From Comamonadaceae bacterium (GTDB taxonomy: Bacteria > Pseudomonadota > Gammaproteobacteria > Burkholderiales > Burkholderiaceae_C), in contig CANJNC010000014.1 in the NCBI GenBank assembly GCA_947475685.1, positions 1-64,000 of the forward strand: a stretch of DNA of 64,000 nucleotides. Reading direction: 5' to 3'. Position numbers and translations under genes: made by a program. Shown one piece after another: positions 48,680 to 58,556 of the stretch. The notes beneath the pieces were generated by a model. That model was not told the origin of the DNA. It did no database searches and worked only from the letters and a program-made list of their open reading frames with translations. Within the stretch, counting starts at the first letter, position 1, and every line of letters begins with the position of its first letter.

Positions 48680-49273
48680 ATGTCTGATCCGACCCAACCC
48701 CAAAACCCATCCATGACCCCCCAAGACCCCAACGCTGAGTCCCCTGCGCACGATGCGCTCTCTCAAGACAACGCCCAACCCCATTCAGATGCCCCATTGG
48801 ATGCTGCCGAGACTTTGGCCTCAGCGCTGGCCGATGTGGCCGTGCTCCAAGCAAAGGTGAGCGACTTACAAGACCAGTACCTTCGAGGCCAGGCTGAGGT
48901 GCTCAACGCTCGAAAAAGAGCCGACGAAGAGGTGAGCAAAGCCAGGAGATTTGCCATCGAATCCTTCGCCGAGGGTTTGCTGCCCGTGCTCGATAGCCTT
49001 GAAGCGGGCTTACTGATCAAGGAAGCCACGCCAGAGCAAATCAAAGAAGGTGCAGAGGCCACACTCAGGCAACTTAAAAGTGCCCTTGAACGAAACAAAG
49101 TCATCGCCATCGAGCCTGCAGCAGGCACCAAATTCGATCCCCATCACCACCAAGCCATCAGCGTCGTGCCCGCACAACAAGACCCCAACACCGTGGTCAG
49201 CGTCTTGCAAAAGGGCTATTTGATCTCCGAGCGTATATTGCGTCCTGCCTTGGTCACCGTCACTGCCGCTTAA
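48680..49273 (+). CDS. grpE: Nucleotide exchange factor GrpE
   Basis: GrpE releases ADP from DnaK. The 197 aa comprise a Pro/Gln/Asp-rich disordered N-terminus (about residues 1-45), a long dimeric helix (LADVAVLQAKVSDLQDQYLRGQAEVLNARKR and on, about 47-110), a short helical bundle and the C-terminal beta domain HHHQAISVVPAQ and VSVLQKGYLISERILRPALVTV that contacts DnaK. It starts the chaperone cluster behind a heat-shock promoter. Confidence 0.96.
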   Translation: MSDPTQPQNPSMTPQDPNAESPAHDALSQDNAQPHSDAPLDAAETLASALADVAVLQAKVSDLQDQYLRGQAEVLNARKRADEEVSKARRFAIESFAEGLLPVLDSLEAGLLIKEATPEQIKEGAEATLRQLKSALERNKVIAIEPAAGTKFDPHHHQAISVVPAQQDPNTVVSVLQKGYLISERILRPALVTVTAA

Positions 49274-49395
49274 GAGACCAGGCAAAAAAATCGAACCCCA
49301 CACCTTGATTTTGGGTGGTTCACCCACATATCTACATCAACAACTTTCATATCAATCGCTGAATCAAATCGATCAACGGCAAACGGAGCATCAAA

Positions 49396-51339
49396 ATGGG
49401 CAAAATCATCGGCATCGACTTAGGAACCACCAACTCATGCGTGGCCATCATGGAGGGCAACACCACCAAAGTGATCGAGAACTCCGAAGGCGCTAGAACG
49501 ACGCCCTCCATCATTGCCTATCAAGAAGATGGTGAAATCTTAGTGGGTGCTTCTGCCAAACGCCAAGCAGTGACCAATCCGCGCAACACACTTTATGCTG
49601 TCAAACGCCTGATCGGGCGCAAGTTTGAAGAAAAAGAAGTTCAAAAAGACATCAACTTGATGCCCTACACCATCGCCAAGGCCGACAATGGCGATGCGTG
49701 GGTCGAGGTGCGTGGCAACAAGCTTGCACCTCCCCAGGTGAGTGCTGAGGTCTTAAGGAAAATGAAAAAGACCGCTGAAGACTATCTCGGCGAGGCGGTC
49801 ACCGAGGCCGTGATCACGGTTCCGGCCTACTTCAATGACGCTCAACGGCAAGCCACCAAAGACGCGGGCAGAATTGCTGGCCTTGAAGTCAAACGCATTA
49901 TCAATGAACCAACGGCCGCCGCGTTGGCGTTTGGATTAGATAAAACGGAGAAAGGCGACAGAAAAATTGCTGTTTATGACTTAGGAGGCGGTACATTTGA
50001 CGTCTCCATCATTGAGATAGCCGACGTGGATGGAGAGAAACAATTTGAAGTCCTCTCCACCAATGGAGACACTTTCCTAGGCGGTGAAGACTTTGACCAA
50101 CGCATCATTGACTTCATCATCTCGGAATTCAAAAAAGAACAAGGCGTTGACCTAGGCAAAGATGTTTTGGCACTTCAGCGCTTAAAAGAAGCGGCCGAAA
50201 AAGCCAAAATTGAGTTGTCTTCATCTGCAGCGACTGATGTGAACTTACCCTACATCACAGCCGATGCCACTGGCCCCAAGCACCTGAGCATCAAACTCAA
50301 TCGGGCAAAACTCGAGTCCTTGGTCGATGAGTTGATCGAGCGCACCATTGCCCCTTGCCGCATGGCGATCAAGGATGCGGGTGTAAGCGTTGATCAAATT
50401 GACGATGTGATTTTGGTGGGTGGCATGACCCGCATGCCAAAGGTGCAAGAAAAGGTCAAAGAGTTCTTTGGCAAAGAGCCACGCAAAGACGTCAACCCCG
50501 ATGAAGCCGTGGCCGTGGGTGCGGCCATCCAAGGTCAGGTGCTGTCTGGGGACAGAACCGACGTTCTTTTGTTGGATGTGACGCCTTTGTCCTTGGGCAT
50601 TGAGACTTTGGGCGGTGTGATGACGAAGATGATCACCAAAAACACAACCATTCCGACCAAGTTTGCTCAAACCTTCTCCACAGCCGAGGATAACCAACCT
50701 GCTGTGACCATCAAGGTCTTTCAAGGCGAGCGTGAGATTGCCAATGTCAACAAAATGCTTGGCGAATTCAACCTTGAGGGCATCCCTCCGTCCTCCAGGG
50801 GCACGCCACAAATCGAAGTGTCCTTTGACATCGATGCCAACGGCATTTTGCATGTTGGCGCAAAAGACAAAGGCACGGGCAAAGAAAACAAAATCACCAT
50901 CAAAGCCAACTCCGGTTTGTCTGAAGACGAAATTCAAAAGATGGTCAAAGATGCCGAGCTCAATGCAACTGAGGACAAAAAGAAACTTGAAATTGTGCAA
51001 GCCAAAAACCAAGGTGATGCAGCGCTTCACTCGGTTCAAAAGAGCTTGGCTGAGCATGGCGCTAAAATCGATGCAAGCGAAAAATCTGCGATTGAAGCGG
51101 CCCTCAAAGAGTTGGAAGAAGCCCTCAAAACTGAGGACAAGACAAGCATCGATAACAAAACGCAAGCCTTGATGACGGTCAGTCAAAAGCTTGGTGAGAA
51201 AGCCTATGCCGAGCAGCAAGCCGCTGCGGGCGCAGGAGGTGCGCCTCATGCAAGCGGCCCAGAGAGCGCTCAACAAGCCGCCAAACCGGCAGATGACAAC
51301 GTGGTCGATGCCGAGGTCAAGGAAGTTAAAAAAGGTTAA
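49396..51339 (+). CDS. dnaK: Chaperone DnaK (Hsp70)
   Basis: ATP-dependent chaperone, 647 aa. Signature segments: [17 protein letters not shown] (phosphate 1, about residues 4-20), [15 protein letters not shown] (about 194), [14 protein letters not shown] (about 337), the linker [17 protein letters not shown] (about 389) and a C-terminal lid ending in an Ala/Gly/Gln-rich tail before [18 protein letters not shown] precedes the ATG. The 122 bases after grpE include a weak sigma32-like match (CTTGATT-N12-CCCACATA), which I do not call. Confidence 0.98.
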   Translation: MGKIIGIDLGTTNSCVAIMEGNTTKVIENSEGARTTPSIIAYQEDGEILVGASAKRQAVTNPRNTLYAVKRLIGRKFEEKEVQKDINLMPYTIAKADNGDAWVEVRGNKLAPPQVSAEVLRKMKKTAEDYLGEAVTEAVITVPAYFNDAQRQATKDAGRIAGLEVKRIINEPTAAALAFGLDKTEKGDRKIAVYDLGGGTFDVSIIEIADVDGEKQFEVLSTNGDTFLGGEDFDQRIIDFIISEFKKEQGVDLGKDVLALQRLKEAAEKAKIELSSSAATDVNLPYITADATGPKHLSIKLNRAKLESLVDELIERTIAPCRMAIKDAGVSVDQIDDVILVGGMTRMPKVQEKVKEFFGKEPRKDVNPDEAVAVGAAIQGQVLSGDRTDVLLLDVTPLSLGIETLGGVMTKMITKNTTIPTKFAQTFSTAEDNQPAVTIKVFQGEREIANVNKMLGEFNLEGIPPSSRGTPQIEVSFDIDANGILHVGAKDKGTGKENKITIKANSGLSEDEIQKMVKDAELNATEDKKKLEIVQAKNQGDAALHSVQKSLAEHGAKIDASEKSAIEAALKELEEALKTEDKTSIDNKTQALMTVSQKLGEKAYAEQQAAAGAGGAPHASGPESAQQAAKPADDNVVDAEVKEVKKG

Positions 51340-51433
51340 GTCAAAACACGCTCTAACCGATACATTTGCCGCGCTGTGACCTCTCTTTTGAGGCCTGCGC
51401 GGCTTTGTTGTTCAACAAGGATAGCTGTACATC

Positions 51434-52552
51434 ATGGCAAAAAGAGATTTTTATGAAGTCCTGGGCATCTCCAAGAGCGCCAGCGAAGAGGAAATCAAAA
51501 AGGCATATCGCAAGTTGGCGATGAAATTCCATCCCGATCGAAACGATGGGGACAAGGAGGCCGAGGTCAAATTCAAAGAGGTCAAGGAAGCCTATGAAAT
51601 GCTTTCTGACGCGGAGAAGCGCTCGGCATATGACCAATTTGGGTTTGCAGGTGTCGACCCCAATATGCGCGCAGGTGCAGGTGCTGGTGCTGGCTTTGCG
51701 GATTCATTTGGCGACATTTTTGGAGATATTTTCGGTCAAGCCAGAAGACAACAAGGTGGGCGACAAGTCTACCGTGGCAATGATCTTAACTATGCCATGG
51801 AGATCACGCTAGAGGAAGCGGCTTCGGGCAAAGAGTCTCAAATCCAAGTCCCAAGTTGGGAGAGTTGCGATACCTGTCACGGCTCGGGCGCCAAGCCAGG
51901 CACATCTGCAAAAAATTGTGGCACCTGTGGTGGCTCCGGTGCGGTACAGATGCGACAGGGCTTTTTCAGTGTTCAACAAACATGTCCCCATTGTCGCGGA
52001 GCGGGCAAGGTCATTGCCGACCCCTGCAGCCCATGTCGCGGTCAGGGCAAAATCCAAAGTCAAAAAACCTTGGAAATCAAAATACCGTCTGGCATCGACT
52101 CAGGCATGCGCATTCGCTCCACCGGCAACGGCGAACCTGGCGCCAATGGAGGTCCTGCTGGGGACCTCTATATCGAGATCAGAATTCACAAGCATGACAT
52201 CTTTGAAAGAGATGGGGATGATTTGCATTGTGCAGTGCCTATCGGCTTTACGACGGCTGCATTGGGTGGCGAGATTCAAGTGCCCACCTTGCAGGGAGAA
52301 GCCGCCATCGATATCCCAGAGGGCACACAGACTGGAAAGCAGTTCAGACTCAGGGGCAAAGGCATCAAGGGCATTCGTTCAAGCTTTCAAGGCGACTTGT
52401 ATTGCCACATCACGGTCGAGACCCCCGTGAAGCTTACCGAGCATCAACGCAAGCTGCTCAAAGAGCTTGATGAGTCCTTGAAAAAAGGGGGCATGAAGCA
52501 TTCTCCCAACGAAAAGGGATGGGCTGAAAAGTTAAAAACTTTTTTTAACTGA
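51434..52552 (+). CDS. dnaJ: Co-chaperone DnaJ (Hsp40)
   Basis: Stimulates DnaK ATPase. 372 aa: J domain with the HPD motif (KFHPDRN, about residues 31-37), Gly/Ala-rich linker (about 76-90), four CxxCxGxG zinc-binding repeats ([32 protein letters not shown], about 143-200) and the C-terminal peptide-binding domains. Ninety-four bases downstream of dnaK with no terminator between, so co-transcribed. Confidence 0.97.
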   Translation: MAKRDFYEVLGISKSASEEEIKKAYRKLAMKFHPDRNDGDKEAEVKFKEVKEAYEMLSDAEKRSAYDQFGFAGVDPNMRAGAGAGAGFADSFGDIFGDIFGQARRQQGGRQVYRGNDLNYAMEITLEEAASGKESQIQVPSWESCDTCHGSGAKPGTSAKNCGTCGGSGAVQMRQGFFSVQQTCPHCRGAGKVIADPCSPCRGQGKIQSQKTLEIKIPSGIDSGMRIRSTGNGEPGANGGPAGDLYIEIRIHKHDIFERDGDDLHCAVPIGFTTAALGGEIQVPTLQGEAAIDIPEGTQTGKQFRLRGKGIKGIRSSFQGDLYCHITVETPVKLTEHQRKLLKELDESLKKGGMKHSPNEKGWAEKLKTFFN

Positions 52553-52575
52553 GTATTGAGGGTGCAAACATGATC

Positions 52576-52604
52576 TTGTATGCGAGAAGATTCAATGGTG
52601 TAAT
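52576..52604 (+). promoter_or_regulatory. Promoter candidate for the nucleotidyltransferase-amidohydrolase pair
   Basis: TTGTAT (52576-52581), a 17-base spacer and TGTAAT (52599-52604), about 20 bases before the next gene. Confidence 0.45.
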
Positions 52605-52625
52605 TTCACAACGCTCATTGAGCAC

Positions 52626-53249
52626 ATGAGCCTTGCTGCTGTGCTCATGGCGGCAGGCTCAGGCTCCAGAATGGGCTTCAAGCCCAAATGCCTTTTGCGC
52701 TTGAATGGCACACCCTTGATTGAGCGGCTCATCGAATGCTTGGTGCAAGTGGGGGTGGATGAGTTGATCGTGGTTCTTGGCCATTACCACCAAGAAATTG
52801 AGCCCTTCATCCCTCAAGACAAAGCCCACTGTGTGCTCAACCCCAATCCAGATGAAGGTCAAATTTCCTCACAACGCATGGGACTCAAAGCCTTGCGGCA
52901 AAAACACGAGGGCATCATCATGGCCTTGGCCGATCAGCCTTTGATTGAGGCCATGGATTTAGAGCAATTGCTGTTTCAATTCAAGCAGCGTCCAAGCCAC
53001 ACGGAGATGATCTTTCCACTGCTTGATACGGGGCCAGGTAACCCGGTCATCATCTCCAGTGTAGTGTGCCAAGAAATCTTAGAACAAGGCCAATCGTACG
53101 GATGCAGACAATGGAGAGGCGAGCACCCATCCCGTGTTCATCGCTTCTTGACCGATAACGCTCACTTTGCCAGCGATGTGGATACGGTGGAGGATATCCA
53201 AGCGCTTGAAAAATCCAACCACATCTCTTTGACCTGGGATTCACTTTGA
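52626..53249 (+). CDS. MocA/MobA-like nucleotidyltransferase
   Basis: An NTP-transferase of 207 aa. The N-terminus LMAAGSGSRMGFKPKCLL is the dinucleotide-binding xxAGxSxRMGxxK signature, followed by DEGQISSQRMGL (about residue 80), MALADQPLIE (about 102), PGNPVIIS (about 139) and a C-terminal DVDTVEDIQ. The GNP and DxDTxxD parts resemble CTP:molybdopterin cytidylyltransferase (MocA) more than MobA. A cytidylyltransferase would suit the Mo hydroxylase 24 kb upstream, but this is inference. The stop overlaps the amidohydrolase start as TTGA. Confidence 0.82.
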   Translation: MSLAAVLMAAGSGSRMGFKPKCLLRLNGTPLIERLIECLVQVGVDELIVVLGHYHQEIEPFIPQDKAHCVLNPNPDEGQISSQRMGLKALRQKHEGIIMALADQPLIEAMDLEQLLFQFKQRPSHTEMIFPLLDTGPGNPVIISSVVCQEILEQGQSYGCRQWRGEHPSRVHRFLTDNAHFASDVDTVEDIQALEKSNHISLTWDSL

Positions 53250-55318
53250 AGGTGCGTTGGTCATTCTTGCTCACGATCATTGGCGCTTGTTGTGCCATGC
53301 ATGCATTTGCATTTGAGACAATCAAATACATTATTTTGATGGAAAACGGTGTTCAAGCGGGCTATCAAATCATTGAAAGAAAAAATCCTTCAACCGTTCA
53401 CACCTCTTTTGACTTCAAAGAGAACGGGCGTGGACCCACCTACCAAGAAGTCTTTCAGCTCGATTCCTTGGGGGGATTTAAAGCCTTCAGTATCAAAGGC
53501 ACCTCTGAAATGGGTTCAAACATCAAAGAGCAGTTTCAGGTTAAAAATGGCTTGGCCAATTGGCACTCCGAAGCAGAAAGCGGCTCTCAAGCCTTCGTCC
53601 CTGGGCAAGTCTATATCCCCATGAATTCATCTTGGGGTTTGAACGCCTTGCTCATTGAAGCCTTAAAAAAGAGAAGCACCAACACCTTGCCTTTGCTGCC
53701 TTCGGGAAGACTGAAGGTGGAGACCCTTGCAAAAGTCAGCTTAAAAAAGGGCAGGCATCGCAAAAATGTGGATCTGTTGATGCAAACTGGATTGGGATTG
53801 AGCCCGCAATTTCTTTGGGTAACCACAGGCCCTCAGCCAAGGTTATTTGCCGTCATCTTGCCTGGATACTCACTGATGATTCAAGAGGGCTGGCAAGAAT
53901 ACTTGACCGAACTCAATCAAAAGCAAAACGATGCGGAAAAGAAAATTCTTAAAATAAGGGCTCAAACCCTTCAAAGAAACATTGAGGGCATTGTGATGAT
54001 TAAAAATGCCAAAATATTTCAAAGCGACACGGCAACCATCAGCGAACCGAGCAACATCTACTTCAACAAAGACTACATTTTGGGCATCTACCCCAAAGGG
54101 GTCACTCCACTTCAAGCGAGTTTTGAAATTGATGCCAAAGAGCGCGTGCTTTTGCCCGGCCTATTTGACATGCACACCCACATCAACCGATGGTCAGCCT
54201 CGTTCAGCATGGCCACCGGCGTCACCTCTGTTCGCGACATGGGCAACTCCAACCGTGAACTGCAGACCATGATCAGCGAGGTCAATTCGGGTGACCTCAT
54301 CTCACCGCGAATCATTGCGGCTGGATTCATTGAGGGCAAAAGCGATTACGCCTCAAATGATGGCATCTTGATTGAGACGCTTGAACAAGCGCAGAAAGCC
54401 GTCGATTGGTACAAGAGCAACGGCTACAGGCACATCAAACTCTACAATTCATTTCCCAAAGAGATCGTTCAAGACACCACAGCTTATGCTCACCAATTGG
54501 GCTTGAGCGTGGGCGGGCATGTTCCCGCCTTCATGACGGCCCAAGAGGCGGTGGAGCAAGGTTTTAATGAGATCAATCACATCAATCAATTGCTTTTGAC
54601 CTTTTTGGTCACACCGCAAACCGACACTCGAACCCTAGATCGGTTTTATTTACCGGCACAAAAAGTGGCAGACTTGGACTTTGAATCCAAGGAGGTGCAA
54701 GATTTTATCCACTTGCTTGTTGAAAAAAAAGTGGTTGTGGATCCGACCTTGACGGCGTTTGAATTCATCCAACAACAAGACGGTGAAATGTCCAAAGCCT
54801 ACGAAAGCATTGCGCCACACATGCCTCCAGACATCCAAAGGAGCTTTAAAGTAGGCTCCATGCTCATTGCTGACGAAGCCACAGCGCAAGTCTATCGCAA
54901 ATCCTACCTCAAAATGATTGAATTTACCGGCTTGCTCTACCGCAGTGGTGTACCCATTGTGGCGGGCACAGATGCGCTCCCTGGCTTCTCCTTGCACAGC
55001 GAGCTGTCTCTTTATGTACAAGCTGGCTTGACCCCATCACAGGCCTTGAAAGTGGCAAGCTTCGATGCCGCAAAAATTGCTGGCGTTGATCAAGAATTAG
55101 GCACCCTTCGCAGCGGCAAACTGGCTGACATGATCTTGATCGATGGCGACCCCACGCAAAACATAGAGGACATTCGCAAAGTCGATCTTGTAATCACAAA
55201 GGGCAAGTACATTTTCCCCAACGAACTCAATGAAAGTATTGGGGTCAAAGCGTTTGTAAGCAAACCCTCCTCAATCAAAAAGCTGCCCCACCCTGGACTC
55301 CATACCTTCCTAAATTAA
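53246..55318 (+). CDS. Secreted amidohydrolase family protein with an uncommon N-terminal domain
   Basis: 690 aa; TTG start overlapping the previous stop (TTGA). A signal peptide (LLTIIGACCAMHAFAF) suggests export. Residues about 25-235 form a beta-rich domain I cannot assign (YQEVFQLDSLGGFKAFSIKG). The C-terminal two thirds is a metal-dependent amidohydrolase: LPGLFDMHTHINRW (HxH, about 305), YRHIKLYN (lysine that may be carbamylated, about 395), SVGGHVPAF (His, about 425), INHINQ (His, about 447) and VAGTDALPG (Asp, about 573), ending LRSGKLADMILIDGDP. This set is the imidazolonepropionase/prolidase-like group. Substrate unknown. Confidence 0.85.
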   Translation: MKVRWSFLLTIIGACCAMHAFAFETIKYIILMENGVQAGYQIIERKNPSTVHTSFDFKENGRGPTYQEVFQLDSLGGFKAFSIKGTSEMGSNIKEQFQVKNGLANWHSEAESGSQAFVPGQVYIPMNSSWGLNALLIEALKKRSTNTLPLLPSGRLKVETLAKVSLKKGRHRKNVDLLMQTGLGLSPQFLWVTTGPQPRLFAVILPGYSLMIQEGWQEYLTELNQKQNDAEKKILKIRAQTLQRNIEGIVMIKNAKIFQSDTATISEPSNIYFNKDYILGIYPKGVTPLQASFEIDAKERVLLPGLFDMHTHINRWSASFSMATGVTSVRDMGNSNRELQTMISEVNSGDLISPRIIAAGFIEGKSDYASNDGILIETLEQAQKAVDWYKSNGYRHIKLYNSFPKEIVQDTTAYAHQLGLSVGGHVPAFMTAQEAVEQGFNEINHINQLLLTFLVTPQTDTRTLDRFYLPAQKVADLDFESKEVQDFIHLLVEKKVVVDPTLTAFEFIQQQDGEMSKAYESIAPHMPPDIQRSFKVGSMLIADEATAQVYRKSYLKMIEFTGLLYRSGVPIVAGTDALPGFSLHSELSLYVQAGLTPSQALKVASFDAAKIAGVDQELGTLRSGKLADMILIDGDPTQNIEDIRKVDLVITKGKYIFPNELNESIGVKAFVSKPSSIKKLPHPGLHTFLN

Positions 55319-55327
55319 AGTCTAGTC

Positions 55328-55840
55328 TCATAGAAAACGATCCATGAATTTTCGACTTTGGCGATCTAAAGACGAGAAGTCTTTGATCAAAAACTGCACC
55401 CCATAAGCATCCGAGACAATCAAGGTATTGGCGTTGAGTCGCTTGATGTCCTCCTCGCCCTTTAACAGCAACTCCGTTGGACCCCTTGTTGTTTGTACAG
55501 ACCAACGGCTGGGCGTGACAAAGGAGTTGACGGCATCTAGCTTAGTGATCTCAGGCATGAACTCTCGATTTTGCAAGCATTGTTCAATGTGTTGCTGGGC
55601 CTCATGCGGCACGTGCATCAAGCTCTCCAACCACAGCAACTCTTTGCCGTCTCGGCTCAAAATGGAGACGCCCTCCATCGGTGCAGCAATTGGGAAGGCC
55701 CTGACCGCGATCACATGCTCGTGCGTTTGATCTCCAAGCTTTAAATGCCAAATACCAAAGGCGTCAGGCCACAATTTAAAATCCAAACCGGGCAAGTCAT
55801 TGGCTTGAAGTTGCTTGTTCATTGCAGGTGCGTCACTCAT
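55328..55840 (-). CDS. DUF1854 family protein associated with cyanophycin metabolism
   Basis: A soluble 170-aa protein without signal peptide; central signatures FPIAAPMEGVSILSRDGKELLWLESL (about residues 49-74) and TELLLKGEEDIKRLNANTLIVSDAYGVQFLIKDF (about 122-155), characteristic of the DUF1854 family. Known members sit beside cyanophycin genes in Burkholderiales; the molecular role is not established. Its start is contiguous with the stop of the ABC protein, so it is the second gene of that unit. Confidence 0.85.
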   Translation of the reverse strand: MSDAPAMNKQLQANDLPGLDFKLWPDAFGIWHLKLGDQTHEHVIAVRAFPIAAPMEGVSILSRDGKELLWLESLMHVPHEAQQHIEQCLQNREFMPEITKLDAVNSFVTPSRWSVQTTRGPTELLLKGEEDIKRLNANTLIVSDAYGVQFLIKDFSSLDRQSRKFMDRFL

Positions 55841-58210
55841 TTAAATCAACCCTTGATCATAAGCACTCTTTTCAAGGGCAAGTGGCAGGCCAAGTTCAGC
55901 TTGATGCGCTTGGGCTTGGTACAGCCTCCAATAAGCCCCTTGCTTGGCCATCAAGTCATCGTGACTGCCCTCTTCCACTTTTTCACCTTGCTCCATCACC
56001 ACCAATCGGTCGGCGCGTTTGAGTGTGGAGAGTCGATGTGCAATGGCGATGGTGGTTCGGCCTTTGACCAAGTTGTCCAATGCCTTTTGAATCTCTTGCT
56101 CGGTCTCTGTGTCAACGGAAGAAGTGGCCTCGTCCATGATCAAAATTTTAGGATTGATCAACAATGCTCGCGCGATAGAGATTCGCTGCCTCTCACCTCC
56201 TGAGAGGCCCTGCCCGCGTTCACCCACCAAGGAGTCATAGCCTTGAGGCAATCGAAGAATGAACTCATGCGCGTGAGCCGCTCTCGCGGCCGCAATGATC
56301 TCTGTGCGAGACGCATCGCTGCGACCGTAAGAGATGTTGTCAGCGATGGTGCCAAAAAACAAAAACGGCTCTTGTAAAACCAAACCAATATGCGCCCTGT
56401 AGTCGGACAACATGAAGCGTCGAATATCCACGCCATCGAGCTCTACCGTGCCATCACTCAAATCATAAAAGCGACAAATCAAATTGACCAACGTGCTCTT
56501 ACCCGATCCACTTTGCCCTACCAAGCCAATCATTTCACCAGGCTTGATGGTCAAACTCAAGTCTTTGATCACCAAACGATTTCCATACCGAAAGGCTGCA
56601 TGGGTGAGTTTAATTTCACCCTCAATGCTTTGTACTTTCACTGGATCGAGTGGCTCAGGCACGCTGGAGACGTGGTCCAAGATCTCAAAAATTCTTTTCG
56701 TCCCAGCCGCCGCCTTTTGCGTGTGAGAGACAATGCGGCTCATGGAATCTAAACGCGTGTAAAAGCGTCCAATGTAGGCCAAAAAAGCGGTCAACACACC
56801 CACGGTCACTTGATGCTGTGCAACCTGCCAAATACCAAAAGCCCAAACAATGAGCAAACCCACCTCGGTCATGAGCGTGACTGTGGGAGAGAACAAAGAC
56901 CAAAGAAAGTTGATGCGGTCATTGACCGCCAAATTGTGCTTATTGGCTTCCTTAAAGCGAGCGCTCTCTCGACCTTCCTGGGCAAAAGCCTTGACCACCC
57001 GGATGCCTGGGATGGTGTCGGCCAAAACATTCGTAAGCTCTGACCACACGCGATCGATTTTTTCAAACCCAAGTCTCAAACGATCGCGAACCACATGAAT
57101 CAACCAATAAATAAAGGGCAAGGGCAAAAGTGTCACCATGGCCAAATAAGGATCGATCGTAAAAAGAATGATCGCAGTCATCACGATCATCAAAAAGTCA
57201 GTCGCAAAGTCCAACAGATGCAAGGACAAAAAGACACAAATGCGGTCTGTTTCTCCCCCAATTCGCGTCATCAAGTCACCCGTTCTTCTGCCGCCAAAAT
57301 ACTCAAGCGAGAGCTTCATCAGATGGTCATAGGCACTCGTCCTCAAATCAGCCCCAATTCGCTCAGACACCAGCGCCAAGATGTAGGTTTTAAGCCACCC
57401 CAAGGACCAGGCCAAAAGTGCAGCAACCAACAAGCCCACCAAATAACTTGCCACTTGCTCCATCTCGATGGCTTTGCCGTTTTGAAAGGGGATGAGGACT
57501 TTGTCCATCAAGGGCATGGTCAAATAGGGCGGCACCAGGGTCGCCGCAGTGGAGGCGAGGGTCAACAAAAACCCCACCAACAAGCGAGTTTTATAAGGCT
57601 TGGCAAAACGCCACAATCTAAAGAGCCCCCAAGTTGAGGCCGGGGCTTCGTCCACTTCACCCAATGAGGCTGAGGCGGCATGTGGCGCCTCAACCCCACC
57701 CAACAAATGGTTGAACTGCTCATCGTGCTCGGACAAGGGGTTGATTTTCCCAATGCCACCAAGTTTGCCCGTCTCAAACGCGTGAGAATCGTTTGGCGCA
57801 AGCATATGCCGCTCAAGATTGCGATTCCAAGCCATTTGCAAGGCCACGGCTTTGACATTGTTGGCCAAGGTAAAGCGCCATTTGGCAAGCTGTTTTTGGC
57901 TGTTGACCAACTCCAATGTACCTACTCCGGCAAAGTCAAGGTGACTCAATCGGGCCTGGAGTTCAAGGGGCATCGTGTCCAAAAGAGGCTCAACTGACTG
58001 GGACAGGCCGGATGGCTCCCCATGAGCACTTTCAGGCATGGACCAAGAAAGTAGCCTCTCATTGGTCGCAACCAACAACCCCCTGGTGAAACAAAGTCGC
58101 CTGTCCAAGTCAACCTCCAAGACAGCTAAAACGTTTTCATTGGGAGACAGGCTTGAAAGCACCAAAGCTTGCCAGCTTTGGGGGATCTCTACTTGGGAAA
58201 CACGTGTCAT
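55841..58210 (-). CDS. ABC exporter-type ATPase/permease associated with cyanophycin
   Basis: A fused half-transporter of 789 aa from the ATG at 58210 (the track TTG 12 codons upstream is also possible; neither has a clear SD). Residues about 1-205 form a soluble N-terminal region with no recognised signature (KWRFTLANNVKAVALQMAWNR). Then six membrane segments of the ABC_membrane type (about 210-500; YFGGRRTGDLMTRIGGETDR coupling region), and an ATPase with GLVGQSGSGKSTLVNLI, LSGGERQRISIARALL and LIMDEATSSVD. Its place beside DUF1854 and opposite two cyanophycin synthetase genes suggests a role in cyanophycin or its dipeptide. Confidence 0.88.
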   Translation of the reverse strand: MTRVSQVEIPQSWQALVLSSLSPNENVLAVLEVDLDRRLCFTRGLLVATNERLLSWSMPESAHGEPSGLSQSVEPLLDTMPLELQARLSHLDFAGVGTLELVNSQKQLAKWRFTLANNVKAVALQMAWNRNLERHMLAPNDSHAFETGKLGGIGKINPLSEHDEQFNHLLGGVEAPHAASASLGEVDEAPASTWGLFRLWRFAKPYKTRLLVGFLLTLASTAATLVPPYLTMPLMDKVLIPFQNGKAIEMEQVASYLVGLLVAALLAWSLGWLKTYILALVSERIGADLRTSAYDHLMKLSLEYFGGRRTGDLMTRIGGETDRICVFLSLHLLDFATDFLMIVMTAIILFTIDPYLAMVTLLPLPFIYWLIHVVRDRLRLGFEKIDRVWSELTNVLADTIPGIRVVKAFAQEGRESARFKEANKHNLAVNDRINFLWSLFSPTVTLMTEVGLLIVWAFGIWQVAQHQVTVGVLTAFLAYIGRFYTRLDSMSRIVSHTQKAAAGTKRIFEILDHVSSVPEPLDPVKVQSIEGEIKLTHAAFRYGNRLVIKDLSLTIKPGEMIGLVGQSGSGKSTLVNLICRFYDLSDGTVELDGVDIRRFMLSDYRAHIGLVLQEPFLFFGTIADNISYGRSDASRTEIIAAARAAHAHEFILRLPQGYDSLVGERGQGLSGGERQRISIARALLINPKILIMDEATSSVDTETEQEIQKALDNLVKGRTTIAIAHRLSTLKRADRLVVMEQGEKVEEGSHDDLMAKQGAYWRLYQAQAHQAELGLPLALEKSAYDQGLI

Positions 58211-58556
58211 GTCAATTTGGGAGTTTTGTAAATGAATCCAATCCAAGTGACACTTTTTGAAAAATGTTTTTCTTGGGACGCAATAAGAAGAAAGTCAGAA
58301 AAACCGATGTCAATGAAACCTTTCTTACAATGGCGTGTAGCGTTTGCACAGATTGTAACTTCGTGGTCAAGCAGATAAATCCTATATTGATGCACTTTAG
58401 AAGAAAAGCACAAAAGCGAGTCACAATTAACGTCATAATATTCATGTTTTGTATAACGATTGAAGGCCTCGCTTGGACGACCCATTTTTGACTTAAATTC
58501 TCAAAAAAGCGAAACTTTTTATACTTCCCACTTCCTTAGACCCAAAAACCAACACC
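58211..58556. promoter_or_regulatory. Divergent promoter region of the cyanophycin locus
   Basis: About 345 bases. TATACT at 58520-58525 is a plausible -10 for the synthetase operon but no good -35 matches it; TTGACT at 58488-58493 is 26 bases away, too far. The 75-codon frame at 58264 lacks an SD and any signature, so I take the stretch as regulatory. Confidence 0.45.

Noticed and set aside
49274-49395. Second heat-shock promoter before dnaK
   Set aside because: CTTGATT-N12-CCCACATA matches the consensus poorly; grpE and dnaK are likely co-transcribed.
50245-51276. Long antisense ORF (343 codons) opposite dnaK
   Set aside because: Long open frames opposite dnaK are a known effect of codon bias in this gene. 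No SD, domain or promoter supports it.
58264-58491. 75-codon ORF in the cyanophycin intergenic region
   Set aside because: No SD or domain; occupies a divergent promoter region.
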